A stretch of DNA of 64,000 nucleotides from Diabrotica undecimpunctata (lineage: Eukaryota; Arthropoda; Insecta; Coleoptera; Chrysomelidae): the NCBI RefSeq assembly GCF_040954645.1, contig NC_092806.1, positions 113,752,458 to 113,816,457 of the forward strand. The letters run 5' to 3'. Below, piece by piece: positions 10,346-22,939 of this stretch. Each line of letters starts with the position of its first letter. Position 1 is the first letter of the stretch. Made by a program: the position numbers and the translations under genes. The notes below the pieces were generated by a model. The model saw only the letters and a list, made by a program, of their open reading frames with translations. It searched no databases and was not told the DNA's origin.

Positions 10346-12670
10346 TAAAATAATGATATCTTAATTCTACGTCTCCGAGAGCCTTGTAATCCTGTAATGT
10401 TGATAGCTGATCCTGTGAGGTGAGCACGACCGTGTGAAAGATAAGCACAATTGCGTCTATTAGGGACAAGTTTCATTAGATATGCAGGGCCACGCCAGGA
10501 GTGATTCTTCATTACTATCTTCTCATGGTACATGCAGCTTCATTCGTCCGGAAAATATTAAACTGGATCATTTGATAGGCCATACTTCCGAAGATGAAGA
10601 GGAGCTACTAAAAAGTACCCAACAAACAACAAAACCTCGATGGAGCTCAGCAAGGACCGATATAGGTCCAGTGGGTCAGCATGTGTGGCTTATAGGCTAT
10701 TATGTTAAAAAAAATACGACTAAAAGGAACTAGAACTTTAAAGGGGTTTTATTGTTTCATATGGTCAATGAACCCCCAAATATGAAAAAACCGCGGAGTG
10801 CTACCATTTAAAGGGGTGCGTTTTTGAGAAAGGAGTGAATTTGTCACTATACACTAGGGTGCATATGGATCAATTCTATGCAGTTTTCGTACATATACAT
10901 CTACAGAAAAGTTGTTCAAAATTAAATTTCCTCGAGAGTTGAGAATGAGAACTACCCTACCCAGTCCGTTCTGTGTTGAGTGGAAGCGAACTCAGGCTCA
11001 CAGTTCAGACCGGCACGGAAGAAACAGAAGTATATCAAAATAAACATGGCATTCTTGGGGTCTATAATAAAATTAATGAATCATTCCATTTTTACAGAAA
11101 TCAGGTCCGGTTTAATTATAGTAAATGAAAATAATATTTTTATAGCAGAAGAAAAAAAAATTTGGAGGAATTAAACAATCTGTTTACTGTGTCATTCAGC
11201 GATGGATTTAAATAAAAGACACATATTTGGTAAAGCATATGTGACCTCAGTTCTGTTTTCGAAAGGTGGACACGTAGGAGAATGCTAAATTGGCTTATTT
11301 CCATATACAACATCTCCAAAAGGAGATACATAAGTTGTAACAATCTATCATTTGCTTATTGGGGGTTGAAAGGGGGACTGAACAGTTACTCGGCTTGGGG
11401 ATAGGCTAGGATAGGATAGAAAACATTAAATTAAACCTATTTACAAAACAGACTTTAAAAATATGATTATATACCAAATGACAGAACAGAATATACTGAC
11501 TGTCATATGTCGAAATGAAATACCAAACTTTTCTAAATTATTAATTAATTATCAGGGCTAACTTTATTTAAAAGAAAACTAAAATATGACAATTAGCTGA
11601 ACCATAAAACTTATATTTATTCAACTTTTTAATTTTTCATGAAAGCAAATCTTAGTATATTAACGAAAAATATTTATTTAGGAAAACTTAACAAAACTAC
11701 TCTCTTACTGTTTAATTATTTCCTTTTAAATTATTTAAAAAGTTTGTACCTTGGAATTGGATACAAAAAGCACTATCCCACACAAACTTCAACGATTTGG
11801 ATTCGACCTATGGAAGACACAAAATGGAGGTTGAAACACACCAAAACTGGGTCTCAGGTTATCCTGGATGATAACTATGATATTTCAAAACTCGGCTGCT
11901 TATTTTTCACTCAAAACCATGTAGGCCACTTAGCCCCCAGAAACTCTGTTATCAGATCCCTTGACAGGGAATACAGCAACAAACCGGTGATTATCTCACT
12001 TCACAAATACTGTAACACAGCATTTGAGATTAAATCACCTTTTTTTAACTAAAACTCATGTAATTAAATGAAAACTTGCCGGTTTTTAGAACTCTCTGTG
12101 ACGTATCGCCGTTAAGACACAAATTCGTTCTCTTTGACTGATACACTAATGAATTTCCGATGACAAAAAAATCCGGACTCAAACAATGAAATCGACTGCT
12201 CTGGCACCCGGTCCACTGAGTAGTGATATCATTCTCTTGTCAGGATACATTCTCGCACCAACCCAAGGGTAAAGATTCATATTTATTTCCTGCGTAATAT
12301 CTAGGCGGAACAAAGATCAAAAGAAAAAGCAAATTGTATTAATATAAACAGATTAAAAATGTTTATATTATCAATCTCATAGATGCAAAAAAATTAAGAA
12401 CCTTTTTAGGTGTTTTATTATATACGGGGTAAAACGAAAATGCTACAAAGTAGATTTATAAACCTAAAGAAAGGAATTCAGTCATCTGTGCTTAGAAGTC
12501 ATACAATATTATTTATTTAAATATATGAAAACATATTACATATTATATTACTGTGTTTTTTATTATGAAAAATAAGAATACCTAATAAGATCTACTTTAA
12601 TTTTTTTTGCGTTGTAGATAAGAAGCTTAGAAGGTCGACAGAAAAGAGGTGATAAATTACAGAGGAGTTT
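10346..12670. other. long interval without recognised genes
   Basis: Several short ORFs occur; the longest (11639-12052, 137 codons, plus) is Lys/Asn/Leu rich and matches no family I know. 10740-10900 has an unusual G-run-bearing segment (two ggggt blocks near 10743 and 10812) that may be part of an unidentified repeat. No terminal repeats located. Confidence 0.5.
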
Positions 12671-12707
12671 CATGGAAAGAATTTTCAGTTTAAGAAAGTC
12701 AAGCCTT

Positions 12708-12751
12708 TTACAGAGCATAAAAGCCTCAAGCGAGGCTTTTATGCTCTGTAA
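12708..12751. repeat. perfect 20-bp stem hairpin, 4-nt loop
   Basis: TTACAGAGCATAAAAGCCTC, loop aagc, then the exact reverse complement. It resembles a terminator hairpin in form, but the setting is eukaryotic and no gene ends here; more likely a foldback relic. Confidence 0.9.
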
Positions 12752-13895
12752 TTCTGGTTTAAATATTTACATACACAGTTCAATATTTTGCCGCATTAAT
12801 GATTGTAGTATTAGTTTTATTTCTAGTGTTTATGACGTGTTACTACTGTACATGTTATTACTTGTGTATAATCTGCCCTGTGAAATTTGACCAACAATTT
12901 GATGATGGTCTTTGTGATAGTGTTTTCTCCTTAATCTTTTGTATGCTCAATTTATGATTACTTATATCAGTTTATCATCAAGAAGAAATTATAAAGAGCC
13001 TTCGAAAATATTCCATATTTAATATTAGTATCGTATTTAAAGAACATTTAACACATTTATTTGTAGCGTATTTGTGTTATTATTCTTAAACATGTTGAAA
13101 TTCTTGAAATCTATCATCCCTCTTATTATTATATTGGCTTCTATTTATTACCATATTATTTATTAATATATTTTCTGCGTTTATGGGGATGGAGGTGTAT
13201 ATGAGCTCGCTCTTTAAAAGGAACATATCCCGAGTAGAATCCCTTTCTAGGAAACATGAATGTTTCTATCTTAACCTCAGCCTTAACCCTTTCTGAGGTC
13301 GTCAACCTTCCAAAACCCGAAATCACATCAGTTAGTGACGATCAACATGGCATCTGGTTAAAATACTTCTATACACTCTCTAGCGTATAAATTTTTATTC
13401 CGGCTCACAGGTCGGACTTGGAACCGAGAAATATTATTAAAAAGTGCCAGATGAAAGTGACAGTTGGTCTTGATCGGCTCGTAAAGAAAAATCTTTAAAG
13501 AAAACGTCCGATGAGGTCGTAAAAGAGAGAAAAAAGAAGGCGCCGGTTTTTTTATTCTTTTAATTTTGGATTGTCAAGAACTGAAATGTTCAGAAGTTAT
13601 GATTTACTCTCGGTGAGGTGTTGGAGTGGAACGTATTAAGGGCCTTTAAAGATTTTTATTGTCCGCTTTGGCTTTATGAATATATATTTACTGTTATAAC
13701 ATTTTTACGACTTAAATTTTGTTTGTCTTCTGTTTTGAGTAGTATGGACTTTTTATAATACAATTATTTCCCGTGTATTGTCATTAGTTATTTTTAAAAA
13801 GACAGTAATATCGCGAAACTTATAAAACGACAAATAGGTATATATTCCATACCAATAACTCGTTGAAGGGGTTTACTAGTGTGTTAGTCGATATC
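12752..13895. other. interval with nothing recognised
   Basis: AT-rich with a less AT-rich patch at 13190-13560. No ORF or repeat end recognised. Confidence 0.5.
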
Positions 13896-13899
13896 AATC

Positions 13900-14440
13900 A
13901 AAGACTGCCATGAAGAGATACAGATTTATTTGAAGAATATTTCACGTAAATGATATAGTTAGTTCCAGAAAATGCTGTATTGAACAACGCCACTTATCAT
14001 TCGTGATTAACAGAAAAACTTCTTCAACCTCTTGGAGAAAAGCTGAAGTTAGTATTATATACAACTGGTTAATCGTTTGGAGATGACATGTTAAAAAACT
14101 TGTTAGGGTAGCTTCGTAGCTTCAGATCGTTAATTTACATTAAAAAAATATTACTCACAAAATAGCTAAAGATCGTGGGATAAAAGGGTTTCTGGTCTAC
14201 AATTGTGAATTAAATGCTATCGAGATGGTGTCTGTACAAATTAAAAGTGGCAAAAATGGCTAGACATAATTAGATAGGATACGATCACACTGTGAAATGG
14301 CCCCCAAGTTCTCCAGAACTAACTCCAATGATCTCACAACACGGAATAATATGAAAATTCGTATACAAAATTCTTTTGGGAATCAAAACGTTGGGCAATC
14401 CTTTATTAACCATATACGACTGTGTCTTGAATATAATAGG
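13900..14440 (+). pseudogene. degenerate DDE transposase relic (possible)
   Basis: Frames near 13975-14035 read NNATYHS and LTEKLLQPLGEK, resembling the second-Asp block of some IS630/Tc1-superfamily DDE_3 transposases (DNA.YHS); near 14290-14330 one reads YDHTVKWPPSSPELTP, like the final catalytic block. Many stops between. Very weak, and could be chance. Confidence 0.3.
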
Positions 14441-15964
14441 CAACATTTTAAACATTAATTTAACATAGTTAATAATGCATTTATATGGGAATATGGGATA
14501 TCGGTTAGGTAAATATTATTTTGTAACATGTTTTCAACAAATTGTTACTAACATATAAAATATTCCATTAATAAAACCGAGACTTCTCACACGAAAGCAG
14601 GAATCATATCCCGTACCATTGAGCGGTCGCTTTCCAAAGAAAAATTATGTTAGAAGTATATTTTAATTCTTAGAGTAGTAATTTAAGTGTTTTTTTTATT
14701 ATCTCTGGAATCGCTTACAAGGAAAATTTGAAGTTACGCACAAATTGATTCACTAGTTAAGGGGTTTTCATTGGACACTTATCTTAAGTGATTAATATGT
14801 TTATAATTAAAACACTTATTTATTCTTATTGTATATCTGAAACACCCAACGTTATTGAATCTAGACGAAACAAAATATATAAAGTCTACATATACGATTT
14901 ATCTCAAATCTAAATTAAAGACATTATAAGGTGTTCAATATCAACATTACTGAAATATCCCAGTGAGGTCTAATTTCTCTAATTGGCAATTTTTTTCATT
15001 TCACATCCAGCAATTTCATCTCGTAACAACAACATCATAATTAAGGGCTTAATTTCCAACTAACTTTCAGATTTTATTTTTCATTTCATTAACGGCGTAT
15101 CTCCATTAGCCGCCAACCAACCCTCGCGAGTGTTTATTTTCAACCAGAGTCGCCGCCCCAATTTCGTAGCAATCGAATGCTGTAAACGTTATGAAAAATT
15201 AATATTTTTTAAATCAAGTCTTTCAAGTTGCAAATTGATTAAATATACATTTACTGGGAAATTCTTATATGTTGCTTTATAATTAGCTTCCAGTGGATGA
15301 CATAGATAAAATATGAAAAACAGGTGCTTGATGAAACACATGGATATCAAGCAAATAGAAAATCTGCTATCTAATGTGAAGAAAAAGGATTGAATAAAAG
15401 TGCATGAGAAGCAACAGTACGATATAGAAACGTATCTAAATAATTTTTGATGCGATAGAAGTTGTATGCCTTTAAAACCTTGATAATTGTCGCTTGTAGT
15501 CAATGTAAACAATAAAATATGACAATGTAAAATGGGAAAATCCCAGTGGTTGGCTGTATACCATACTTTAAAAATATGATTAATATTATACATAATAAAA
15601 TATGATTGAACATATGGTAGTAAAAAACTGATTTTAACAGAACTGTTTAATATAAAAAATCACAGATCTATTCATGAATAGAGATGTACTAGGGTCTATC
15701 TATCTTGGCAGCTAAATTTGCGTCTGTCAATGAATTATATAAATAATAGTTTGATAATAATAAATGATAATAATATCAAAATAAAAAAATGTATTCAAAA
15801 TAAATAAGAATATTAAACAATAAAACAGAAGAGCATTAAAGGACATTGAAAGAAAAAAGTAAGAACACTAAGTATACTACAAACTCACCTTGAAGATTAA
15901 GAGAAAAAAACTATAGAAGAAAATTAGAGTGAGAAAATCAAACAGATAACGCTAAATTATCACA
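14441..15964. other. interval with nothing recognised apart from a GC-richer patch
   Basis: No gene or repeat end seen. 15095-15185 is distinctly GC-richer (gccgccaacc, ccctcgcgag, gtcgccgcccc) than the surrounding AT-rich DNA and could be host conserved non-coding sequence. Confidence 0.45.
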
Positions 15965-17831
15965 TTAACCCTTAAACAACGACGTGGGGTTCGTTTGGGA
16001 CCATATTTTTATATAACTTCTAATACCTTTCACCAAGTTTGAATAACAGAAATCCATGAAAACTGCATTTTCATCGGTGAGATCGCTGGGGGACCCCACG
16101 TAGTATTTTACGTTACATATTTGGATATGAATTGTCTTTTTTTTAATTTTTGGCGCTAATTAAGGTTTTTAAGTACTGTTATACACTTATCGAACGATCT
16201 AGTACATACGAGACCAGTTTTTGAGTGACTTTGACAGTGATGATCAAAGCGATAAGGAAAATCAAACTCATGTAGACAAGCGAGATCCCGATTTTGTGCT
16301 AAAAGAGGAAAGTTCATGAGAAATTAAAGACCATATTAACATAGGTGTTGGGGAGAACGAAGATGAGCTGGCTTAAGATACGATAGTAAATAATGAGGTT
16401 GGAGAAGAGACATAATGAGAACTTATATAGGAGGAATTTAGAAGAAGCAATAAAATGTATACTGTAAAATCTGGATGCGTGTGGAGCTGTGACGCTCCTT
16501 TTCCATCTCCAATGTGCCATGAAATATTTTAGATTTTTAACATTTTCTTGTCTCATGTTATGGAGGCAAGTATCTGTGAACATACCAACCCAGAAGAAAA
16601 TCCGGAGAAACAGAACATATATAAAGACATTGATATTATAGAACTACGATGCATTTATTGGAGTTTTGATTGCAGCAGGAATTCTACGTTGTCGAAAAGA
16701 GAACGTTGCAGAAATGTGAAGTACAAAGGATCAATTCGTCGTAGCATATTCACAGCATTAATTCCTCGTGACATATCAACTCATGTAAGCAATTTTGTCC
16801 GATTTAATGATAAATCGACATGACAAGTAAGACGTGAAACAGACAAGTTGGCTACATTTAGAGACATATGGGAACATTTTGTTATGAATTGTAAACATGC
16901 GTTTGTTCCCCATGAACAAGTAACTGTGGATGAACAGCTGGTAGCTTTTAGAGGAAAGTGCCCATAGAAACAGTACATGAGCTCAAAGTCTGCAAAGTAT
17001 GGTGTTAAGATTTGGGGACTAGCAGACTTGGAAACAACATATCTGCCTAATTTACGAATTTACACAGGCAAGTAACCATGAGCGCAACCTGAGAAAAATC
17101 AAGGTTTCAGAGTAGTAACAGATTTAGCATCTCTTTTATATGGCACTGCTCGAGAAGTTACTACAGATAATTTCTTTACGTCCCTAGCATTGGCCGAGTT
17201 TCCTGGACCAAAAACCTAACCCTGCTGGGAAATGTTCGCAAAAAATATGCCCGACACTCCAATGGAATTAAACAGTTCTAGAAACCGAGCTGTTTTCTCG
17301 TATGAATTTGTCTTTTCGGAAAAAGTTGCCATGGTATCTTATGTACCAAATAAAAATAAACTGATTCATGTCCTGTCTACGCAACATCAGGATAAGTCTG
17401 TTTCTGATGAAGCAGTCATTTTTCGCTGGCCTTATGGATTGTTTATAAACCTTTTTGATATTACTGCCCTAAACAGTTTCGTAATATATGTAGCTAATAG
17501 AGGTTTCTCATCAAGGAAACCATTTCTTCAAACACTAGGTAAGCAGCTAGCTATATCCAACATGCAAAGGAGACTGGCAGATACAAAGAAAAATTCTAGC
17601 ATTTACAGAGCAATAGTTGCATGCAGAATAAATACTCCAGAGCAAGAAAATCAAGCCAAAGAAAGACTTAAATAATAAAGATCCAGATCAGGATATGTAA
17701 TCAAAATAATAAAGAAATATGGAGAAATATGCTTCAGAGATTTAAAATAATACATAACTTTTCCCTCCAACCTTCAACAAGAGAGTATACTTTAATATTG
17801 TAATAATGCAATATTGGTGATGATGATGATA
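15965..17831 (+). mobile_element. piggyBac-like element, defective
   Basis: Begins at a TTAA (15965-15968), the piggyBac target, followed by CCCTTAAACAACGACGTGGG as a candidate left terminus. A broken transposase occupies about 16200-17675. No matching right inverted terminus was found before the next TTAA (17832), where a second piggyBac-like copy starts, so the right end appears lost. Confidence 0.75.
16200..17675 (+). pseudogene. piggyBac-like transposase, inactivated
   Basis: Acidic N-terminal residues appear near 16215-16310. The catalytic core follows in several frames: a YKDIDIIELRC block (about 16618), VTVDEQLVAFRGKCP with the first catalytic Asp (about 16922-16965), REVTTDNFFTSLALAEF with the second (about 17154-17200), then an open 147-codon stretch (17232-17675) with FDITALNSFVIYVANRGF. 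Where the family normally has the GVD...DQ block with the third Asp, DEAVI is joined directly to FRWPYGLF, so a short in-frame deletion removed that residue. The C-terminal cysteine-rich domain is absent. Stops and frameshifts elsewhere confirm a pseudogene. Confidence 0.9.
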
Positions 17832-18400
17832 TTAACCCATTATATCCTGCTGAACCCATTTGGGGACAATAAACAAAATTTCACTGTAGCGCCTTATATT
17901 GAGAAATATCAAGAGTTCACTATGACAGAGCAATAGCCACACATTTTCGGTATGTATAATAAATGCATGGTTGGTGTTAATTTACATGACCAGGCAGTAA
18001 GCAACTACTGTTTACAAACATGATCAACATGATCGATGAAAAACCGACCTGCTGCGCAATTACCACCAACTGCACGACGTCATGAGGTTGGTCATTTCTC
18101 AAAAAGATTTTGATCAACAGCGACGGTGTACCCAGTGTCACAAAAAAAGCTAGGTTGAGTTGCTCAAAATGCACAGTGGCCTTTTGCATTGAACGGGAAT
18201 GTTTTAGAGTTTCTCATTCTTAAGTTGTTTATTGAAAAAAAATCTGTTATTTCTTTTGCTGTAGGTGCTGATTGATTTTTGTTTAGTTTTAACCATTATT
18301 GTATATCACCTTGTACTTTAAAATAATAAATAACATGTAATGTACAACTTTAATTTTTTTAATACTTGATTCAATTGTCCCCATTTGGTGACTTACTCTC
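17832..18400 (+). mobile_element. second piggyBac-like copy, internally deleted
   Basis: Starts at TTAA (17832-17835) followed by CCCATTATATCCTGC. An inward block CCATTTGGGGACAAT (about 17857) has an imperfect inverted partner near the right end (ATTGTCCCCATTTGG, about 18375-18389). Only the C-terminal part of a transposase remains inside. The exact right end and second TTAA were not found. Confidence 0.6.
17965..18245 (+). pseudogene. piggyBac-like transposase C-terminus, broken
   Basis: MVGVNLHDQAVSNY matches the family's GVDLHDQ block that carries the third catalytic Asp, but here that residue is Asn. After stops the sequence recovers, across a seven-A run frameshift, a cysteine-rich tail with RRCTQCHKK and then LSCSKCTVAFCIERECF, the zinc-binding C-terminal domain of many insect piggyBac-like transposases. 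Confidence 0.8.
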
Positions 18401-18559
18401 ATACGGAGGCCAAAGTTGATAACAAAGAAATTAAGAGGAAGACTTCAAATGACACAAAAAGCAATGGGTCGAGCGAGCTGGTTATATATTTTTGAGACAA
18501 AACAAGAACCGACTGAATGAGAAACATAAGTAAAAATTAAAATAAAAGTGTGTGTCATA

Positions 18560-18805
18560 TGATAAACAGTCAGAAAACTAAAGTGGTAGTTTTCGGAAAA
18601 TATTGCAAGGCAAGATGATAACAGATAAAATAGAAAAATGATCAAATCGAGACTAGATCTTCGAAAAAGGAATCAAGAAAGACCACAAACAAGGTGCTAT
18701 GATGAACTAAAAGACATTGCTAACAAAATTGGATAAGGCAAAAAAATTGGATAAGGCAAACACCATATAGAAACAACTGGAGCGGAATAATACCAATGGC
18801 ATTCT
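18560..18805 (+). pseudogene. LINE C-terminal fragment
   Basis: Around 18590-18720 the frame reads ARQDDNR, a stop, then RLDLRKRNQERPQTRCYDEL and KDIANKIG, like the R...GRP.tRW.DDlk.ia tail of RTE-like LINEs. A short tandem duplication of about 16 bp (attggataaggcaaa, 18729-18760) lies in it. Confidence 0.6.
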
Positions 18806-19690
18806 TATATTTCCTAGTGTTATTTCGTGGATATTATATAAACTAGTGATCTTTGTTATATTCTACAGCATTATTATCCTCATAACTCCTAATATTTGTT
18901 CACTCCATTTCCAATAGCACTCAGATATATTTCTTGCTCTGCCTGGAACTAAATCAGTTTGCCGCTTTTTTCTGACCCATCATTCTATTCGCAATGTATT
19001 TGTTTCTCTGAAGACTTCTATGTATTCATACGAGTATTTTTATATAAAGTATTTCTATAAACCTATTTACGCATTGTCAACTTTTCAAAGATAGTAAAAG
19101 GTGGAATAACTTTTTATGTGAACAATACCTTTTGTAGGCGGAAGAAACTCGTTGAAATTTAAGTCCGGAATTTTTCCACAATGTATCCCCTTTCGACGTT
19201 CGATCCAACGGTGGCCGAATTCTTTTTATCTTTTATATATAAATCTCGTAAAATAAAAATCTCTGTCAGCAGCCAGGTTAAAGGATATTTCGGGAAACCG
19301 TCTTTCCAGCTCGGGCTTTCCAGGGATTTCCATGAATACCTAATACGGTTTGAAACCCAAACAGAGATCTCTATCTCGGGTAATTACCCTTCCCGGGGAT
19401 GATACTTATATTAAAAGAGAAGGCACATTGAGATATCCCTCGTGATTTGTCTCTTTATTTTATTTCCACGAATTTTGGACCTAACGGAGTAAACTTATCT
19501 ACCTGAAATTAACATGTGAACGTACCGGGTGAATAAGTAAAGTAGTTATTCTTTTATGATCTAATCACTCTTACGTGTAGCTATAAATAGCATATAAATG
19601 AAATGTGTAATAATACAATCTATCAATAAAACGGACAAGTTGCACTATTTACGTATGCTTTATAGACTTGGAGATAGAGCACCACATGTA
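18806..19690. other. interval with nothing recognised
   Basis: A 73-codon ORF at 19181-19402 matches nothing known to me. 19150-19440 is a little GC-richer than its surroundings and could be host-derived. Confidence 0.45.
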
Positions 19691-19699
19691 TTAATATTT

Positions 19700-20215
19700 C
19701 AATTCTTTGACTGGTTGGGACATGCGTAACATCAGACTCCTAAAAAATCTTTACTACAGTCTGACTGGTAGCGTTAAATCGATCATTTTCAAATGTACTA
19801 TAAGATGTTTTCTTGTGAAAAGGTCTATGTTTTCTGCTGAATTCAAGTCAGTGTTACGATAAATGTTGAGTTGCACCGAACCATTTAGTCTCTCCTGGTT
19901 CATACTCGAAGAATGCTGAGAATATCATGGACAGCAAGGATCACGAACAAGGAAGTTCTAGAAAAAATGAAGAAGGAACCAGAGATTGTGTTTACGATCA
20001 AACGCATAAAATTGCAATATCTGGGACACGTTATGAGAAATCAGCACCGTTACTCCATGCTGCAGTCTATATTGCAAGGTAAAGTCAAAGGTAAGCGAGG
20101 ACCCGGTAGAAGGAGAATATCATGGCTGCGGAATTTAAGAACATGAGCAAGGTCATGATTGCCAATATGATTTCCAACATCCGAAACGGATAGGAACCAG
20201 AAGAAGAAGGTTCAT
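19700..20215 (+). pseudogene. RTE-like LINE 3' fragment
   Basis: A degenerate RT remnant near 19720-19770 (MRNIRLLKNLYYSLTGSV, like D.RiI.NLYynQta) is joined by a deletion to the C-terminal block 19913-20146: RISWTARITNKEVLEKM, YLGHVMRNQHRYSML, KGKRGPGRRRISWLRNLRT. It ends with ATCCGAAACGGATAGGAACC and a GAAGAAGAAGG tail, the same 3' signature as other copies here. Confidence 0.85.
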
Positions 20216-20684
20216 ACTCGATCTGAGATAGGTTGTTTATAAACCATCTATTTCTTTGAGGGCTATACTTGAATCATTCCATTGAACCCTATGTTCATTT
20301 TCTGACGGGTATTCCCAAGTTAAAGTTGATTTTATGTTGTTGCAGTTTCGCAAATATATATAAACATTTATAAAATATTAACAGACTTGTATTACTTTTG
20401 ATTCTCCACGTATATATAGCCAAGCCAAGATTCCGTGTACAAAAATACAGCTGTGTTAAAAACTACACATTACAAGACGAGCCATCTGCAAAATGACACA
20501 GACGTGTGTTAGATATGAGGGACGATTTCAATATGCCAAAGGCGACAGTCGAGTTTTATCTTCCAACCAACACAGATATGCATGGGTTAAGGGCAGCGCT
20601 TAATGCGAAATAGTCCTAGATTGAACATAATTTATTCTCTCCGCTTTCTGATGACCCCAATTGATATTAAGGTCATCGTATGTG
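20216..20684. other. interval with nothing recognised
   Basis: No gene or repeat end recognised. Confidence 0.5.
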
Positions 20685-20870
20685 CAGAACGCAACACATG
20701 TAATCGAATGAACAATCTTACAACAAAGTCGACCCAGGAACGCAGCTCAACCATATTGGCAGTATCATTTTAAAGTCATCTACTTTAAAATGTATAATAT
20801 ATGTCTGAATTGTCAATATGAATGAATCAGATAAAATTAAATTATTGGACCCCAGTAAAAAAACAAAATT
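20685..20870 (+). repeat. dispersed repeat, copy 2
   Basis: Inverted relative to copy 1 at 9590-9775, sharing CAGGAACGCAGCTCAAC, the ATTTTAAAGT..ACTTTAAAAT block and TCTGAATTGTCAATAT. This copy lacks the GAAACGTC block, so it is truncated. Confidence 0.7.
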
Positions 20871-22930
20871 TGTTTAATTTTTTATTTACTTTTATTTACT
20901 ACATTTTAATTGAGCTGTTTTATAATAATTATTATCAGAATGGCCCCTCAATATTTCACAAGCTTTCTTGAATTTCCGAAGGGGCTTCGTAACTAAGTTC
21001 TGTAACGCGATTTTGCTTTGCCTCCCTCTTTAAGCCCGAACAAAACACACACACTACGGCAGTAAGCGCCTGCCTTCATCTTTCTTGCTATAAAATAGCC
21101 ACGGGAATTTAGTTAACTAAATGTGTCATCTTGACGGTCCCGATTCTAATGTCTTTGGACATACTGTTTATTGTTTAAAATTTGGAAAACATATTGTTGC
21201 ACAAATTAATAGTTCAAATCAAGCATTCTGCTTAATTTAAAATAATTTCGCAAAAGATAATCTATAGCAGTGATGTTCTTTTACTGTAGTAGGGACAATT
21301 GTAAAACTGTAAAAAAATAATACTTACACTACTTACGTAAAATATACTACATACAATAGTGGAGTCTAAAGCCCTGTAGACCCCCTTGTATCCGCGCTTG
21401 CATATATATAAATGGTTTGGTATATATGTTATGTATATATGTATTTCTAAATTTTTAAGCAATTTAAATGCAATTATGGTTTATGTAGGTTTAATATTCC
21501 TTTTGTTTGTTTTCGACAATACTGTTCCACTTGCTTGAACTCTTGATTGCCAACAATTTCTATTTTTTTTAGGTAACACTTTCATCACAAAGTTTAACCG
21601 CAAAGAAACATCAACTTTCGAACCGATATCTCATTCTAATTCTCGAGATAATTACAATGGTTTAACCTGAAAACCGCAAAATACCCGAAATACTTAGTTA
21701 CTTCGAGTTCCCGGTCGTTAAACTCTTTATAGTAATTTAATCCAATAAGAGGCGAGAACATAAACGAAAGTATCCACTAGCTTTAATTAAATATCCGAAA
21801 AGAAAAGATCGCTACGGCCATAAAGAAACATTTCTACGACTAATCCCTATGTTTATTTGTACTTTGTACAGGATCGTAGTGTAGGTACGTTTTTTTTTTT
21901 CGGGGCGTGAACTTTTCACAGAAAGTGGAATTAGAACCTAAAGGATAACTAACTACGTTAACAAAAGTCAATTCTATGTCTACGACTATGACTTAATGTT
22001 AATAACAAGAGGAAAAATGAACCTTTCAGAATATTCAAACTATTTATCGAAAAATGACAAGATATCAAACAATACAAGAATTTAAAAATTTGGAAGTAAT
22101 TTCAACTGACAAGGCTCATGAATTCGCGGTTCTAAAATACAGAAAATGCAGCCTAATAAAACACACAATGGAAAACATGAAAGTAATAGATTATTTGAAG
22201 AGTTTTTGGCCACAAAATGCTTGATCATGAAGATTTGATCGCAACTGGATGATAATAAGTAGCTACAATAATTTGTACAGGACTTAAAACGAAAAAATAA
22301 TAATTATGAGACAAAAGTTTATCCTGAAGTTTCCATTCGATTTTAATATCTGATCTAGTGACCGTGACAACAACAAATAAATCATTTCTTTTTGTCGAAT
22401 AATGTTATACAAACTTGCGTATTTGCAAAAAGTATTAAAGCTACTTACTATCAGTTAATATAGAGAAAAAAATAGTACAACGCCAGTATAGAAGCTTCGC
22501 TTCAAAAATCAAAATTTAAAATTTACCTGGATCATAGTTATATCATATGTAGTTTTTTCGCTTCTTAATGAGACTTTTACTTTCTAAATTTTAAAAAAAT
22601 CAATTTTTATTTTTTTATGTAAAAATATTCCTGAATTACTCAGTTCCTCTGCAAAATTCAGGATAAAAACATAAATTGGAATAAAAATTGGAGAGTAGTG
22701 AGACATCAAAAGAGGGCAGAGTTTTGAAAAAAGCTTTGACCGACCATTTACAGCTTTTACTGGACAGTCAGGGTACCCAATATGCACCAGGAATCGCTGC
22801 TTAAGAGGTTAAAAACTAAATATAGCTATTTTATTCTATAAAATTACAGGAAAAACATCAGTACAGAAACAAAATCCAGAATTCTCTCAAATTTGTAGTG
22901 CCAGTATTTGTTCTATGAAACAAACTAAAA
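20871..22930. other. interval with nothing recognised
   Basis: About 2 kb of AT-rich DNA without recognised coding sequence, terminal repeats or RNA genes; ORFs on both strands are short and low-complexity. Confidence 0.55.
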
Positions 22931-22939
22931 ATAGCACTC

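Noticed and set aside
11639..12052. 137-codon ORF as a host gene
   Set aside because: No recognisable domain, AT-driven composition and no visible splice or promoter context; treated as chance.
12708..12751. Bacterial-type terminator
   Set aside because: Hairpin form fits, but there is no T-run directly after it, no gene upstream and the sequence is eukaryotic.
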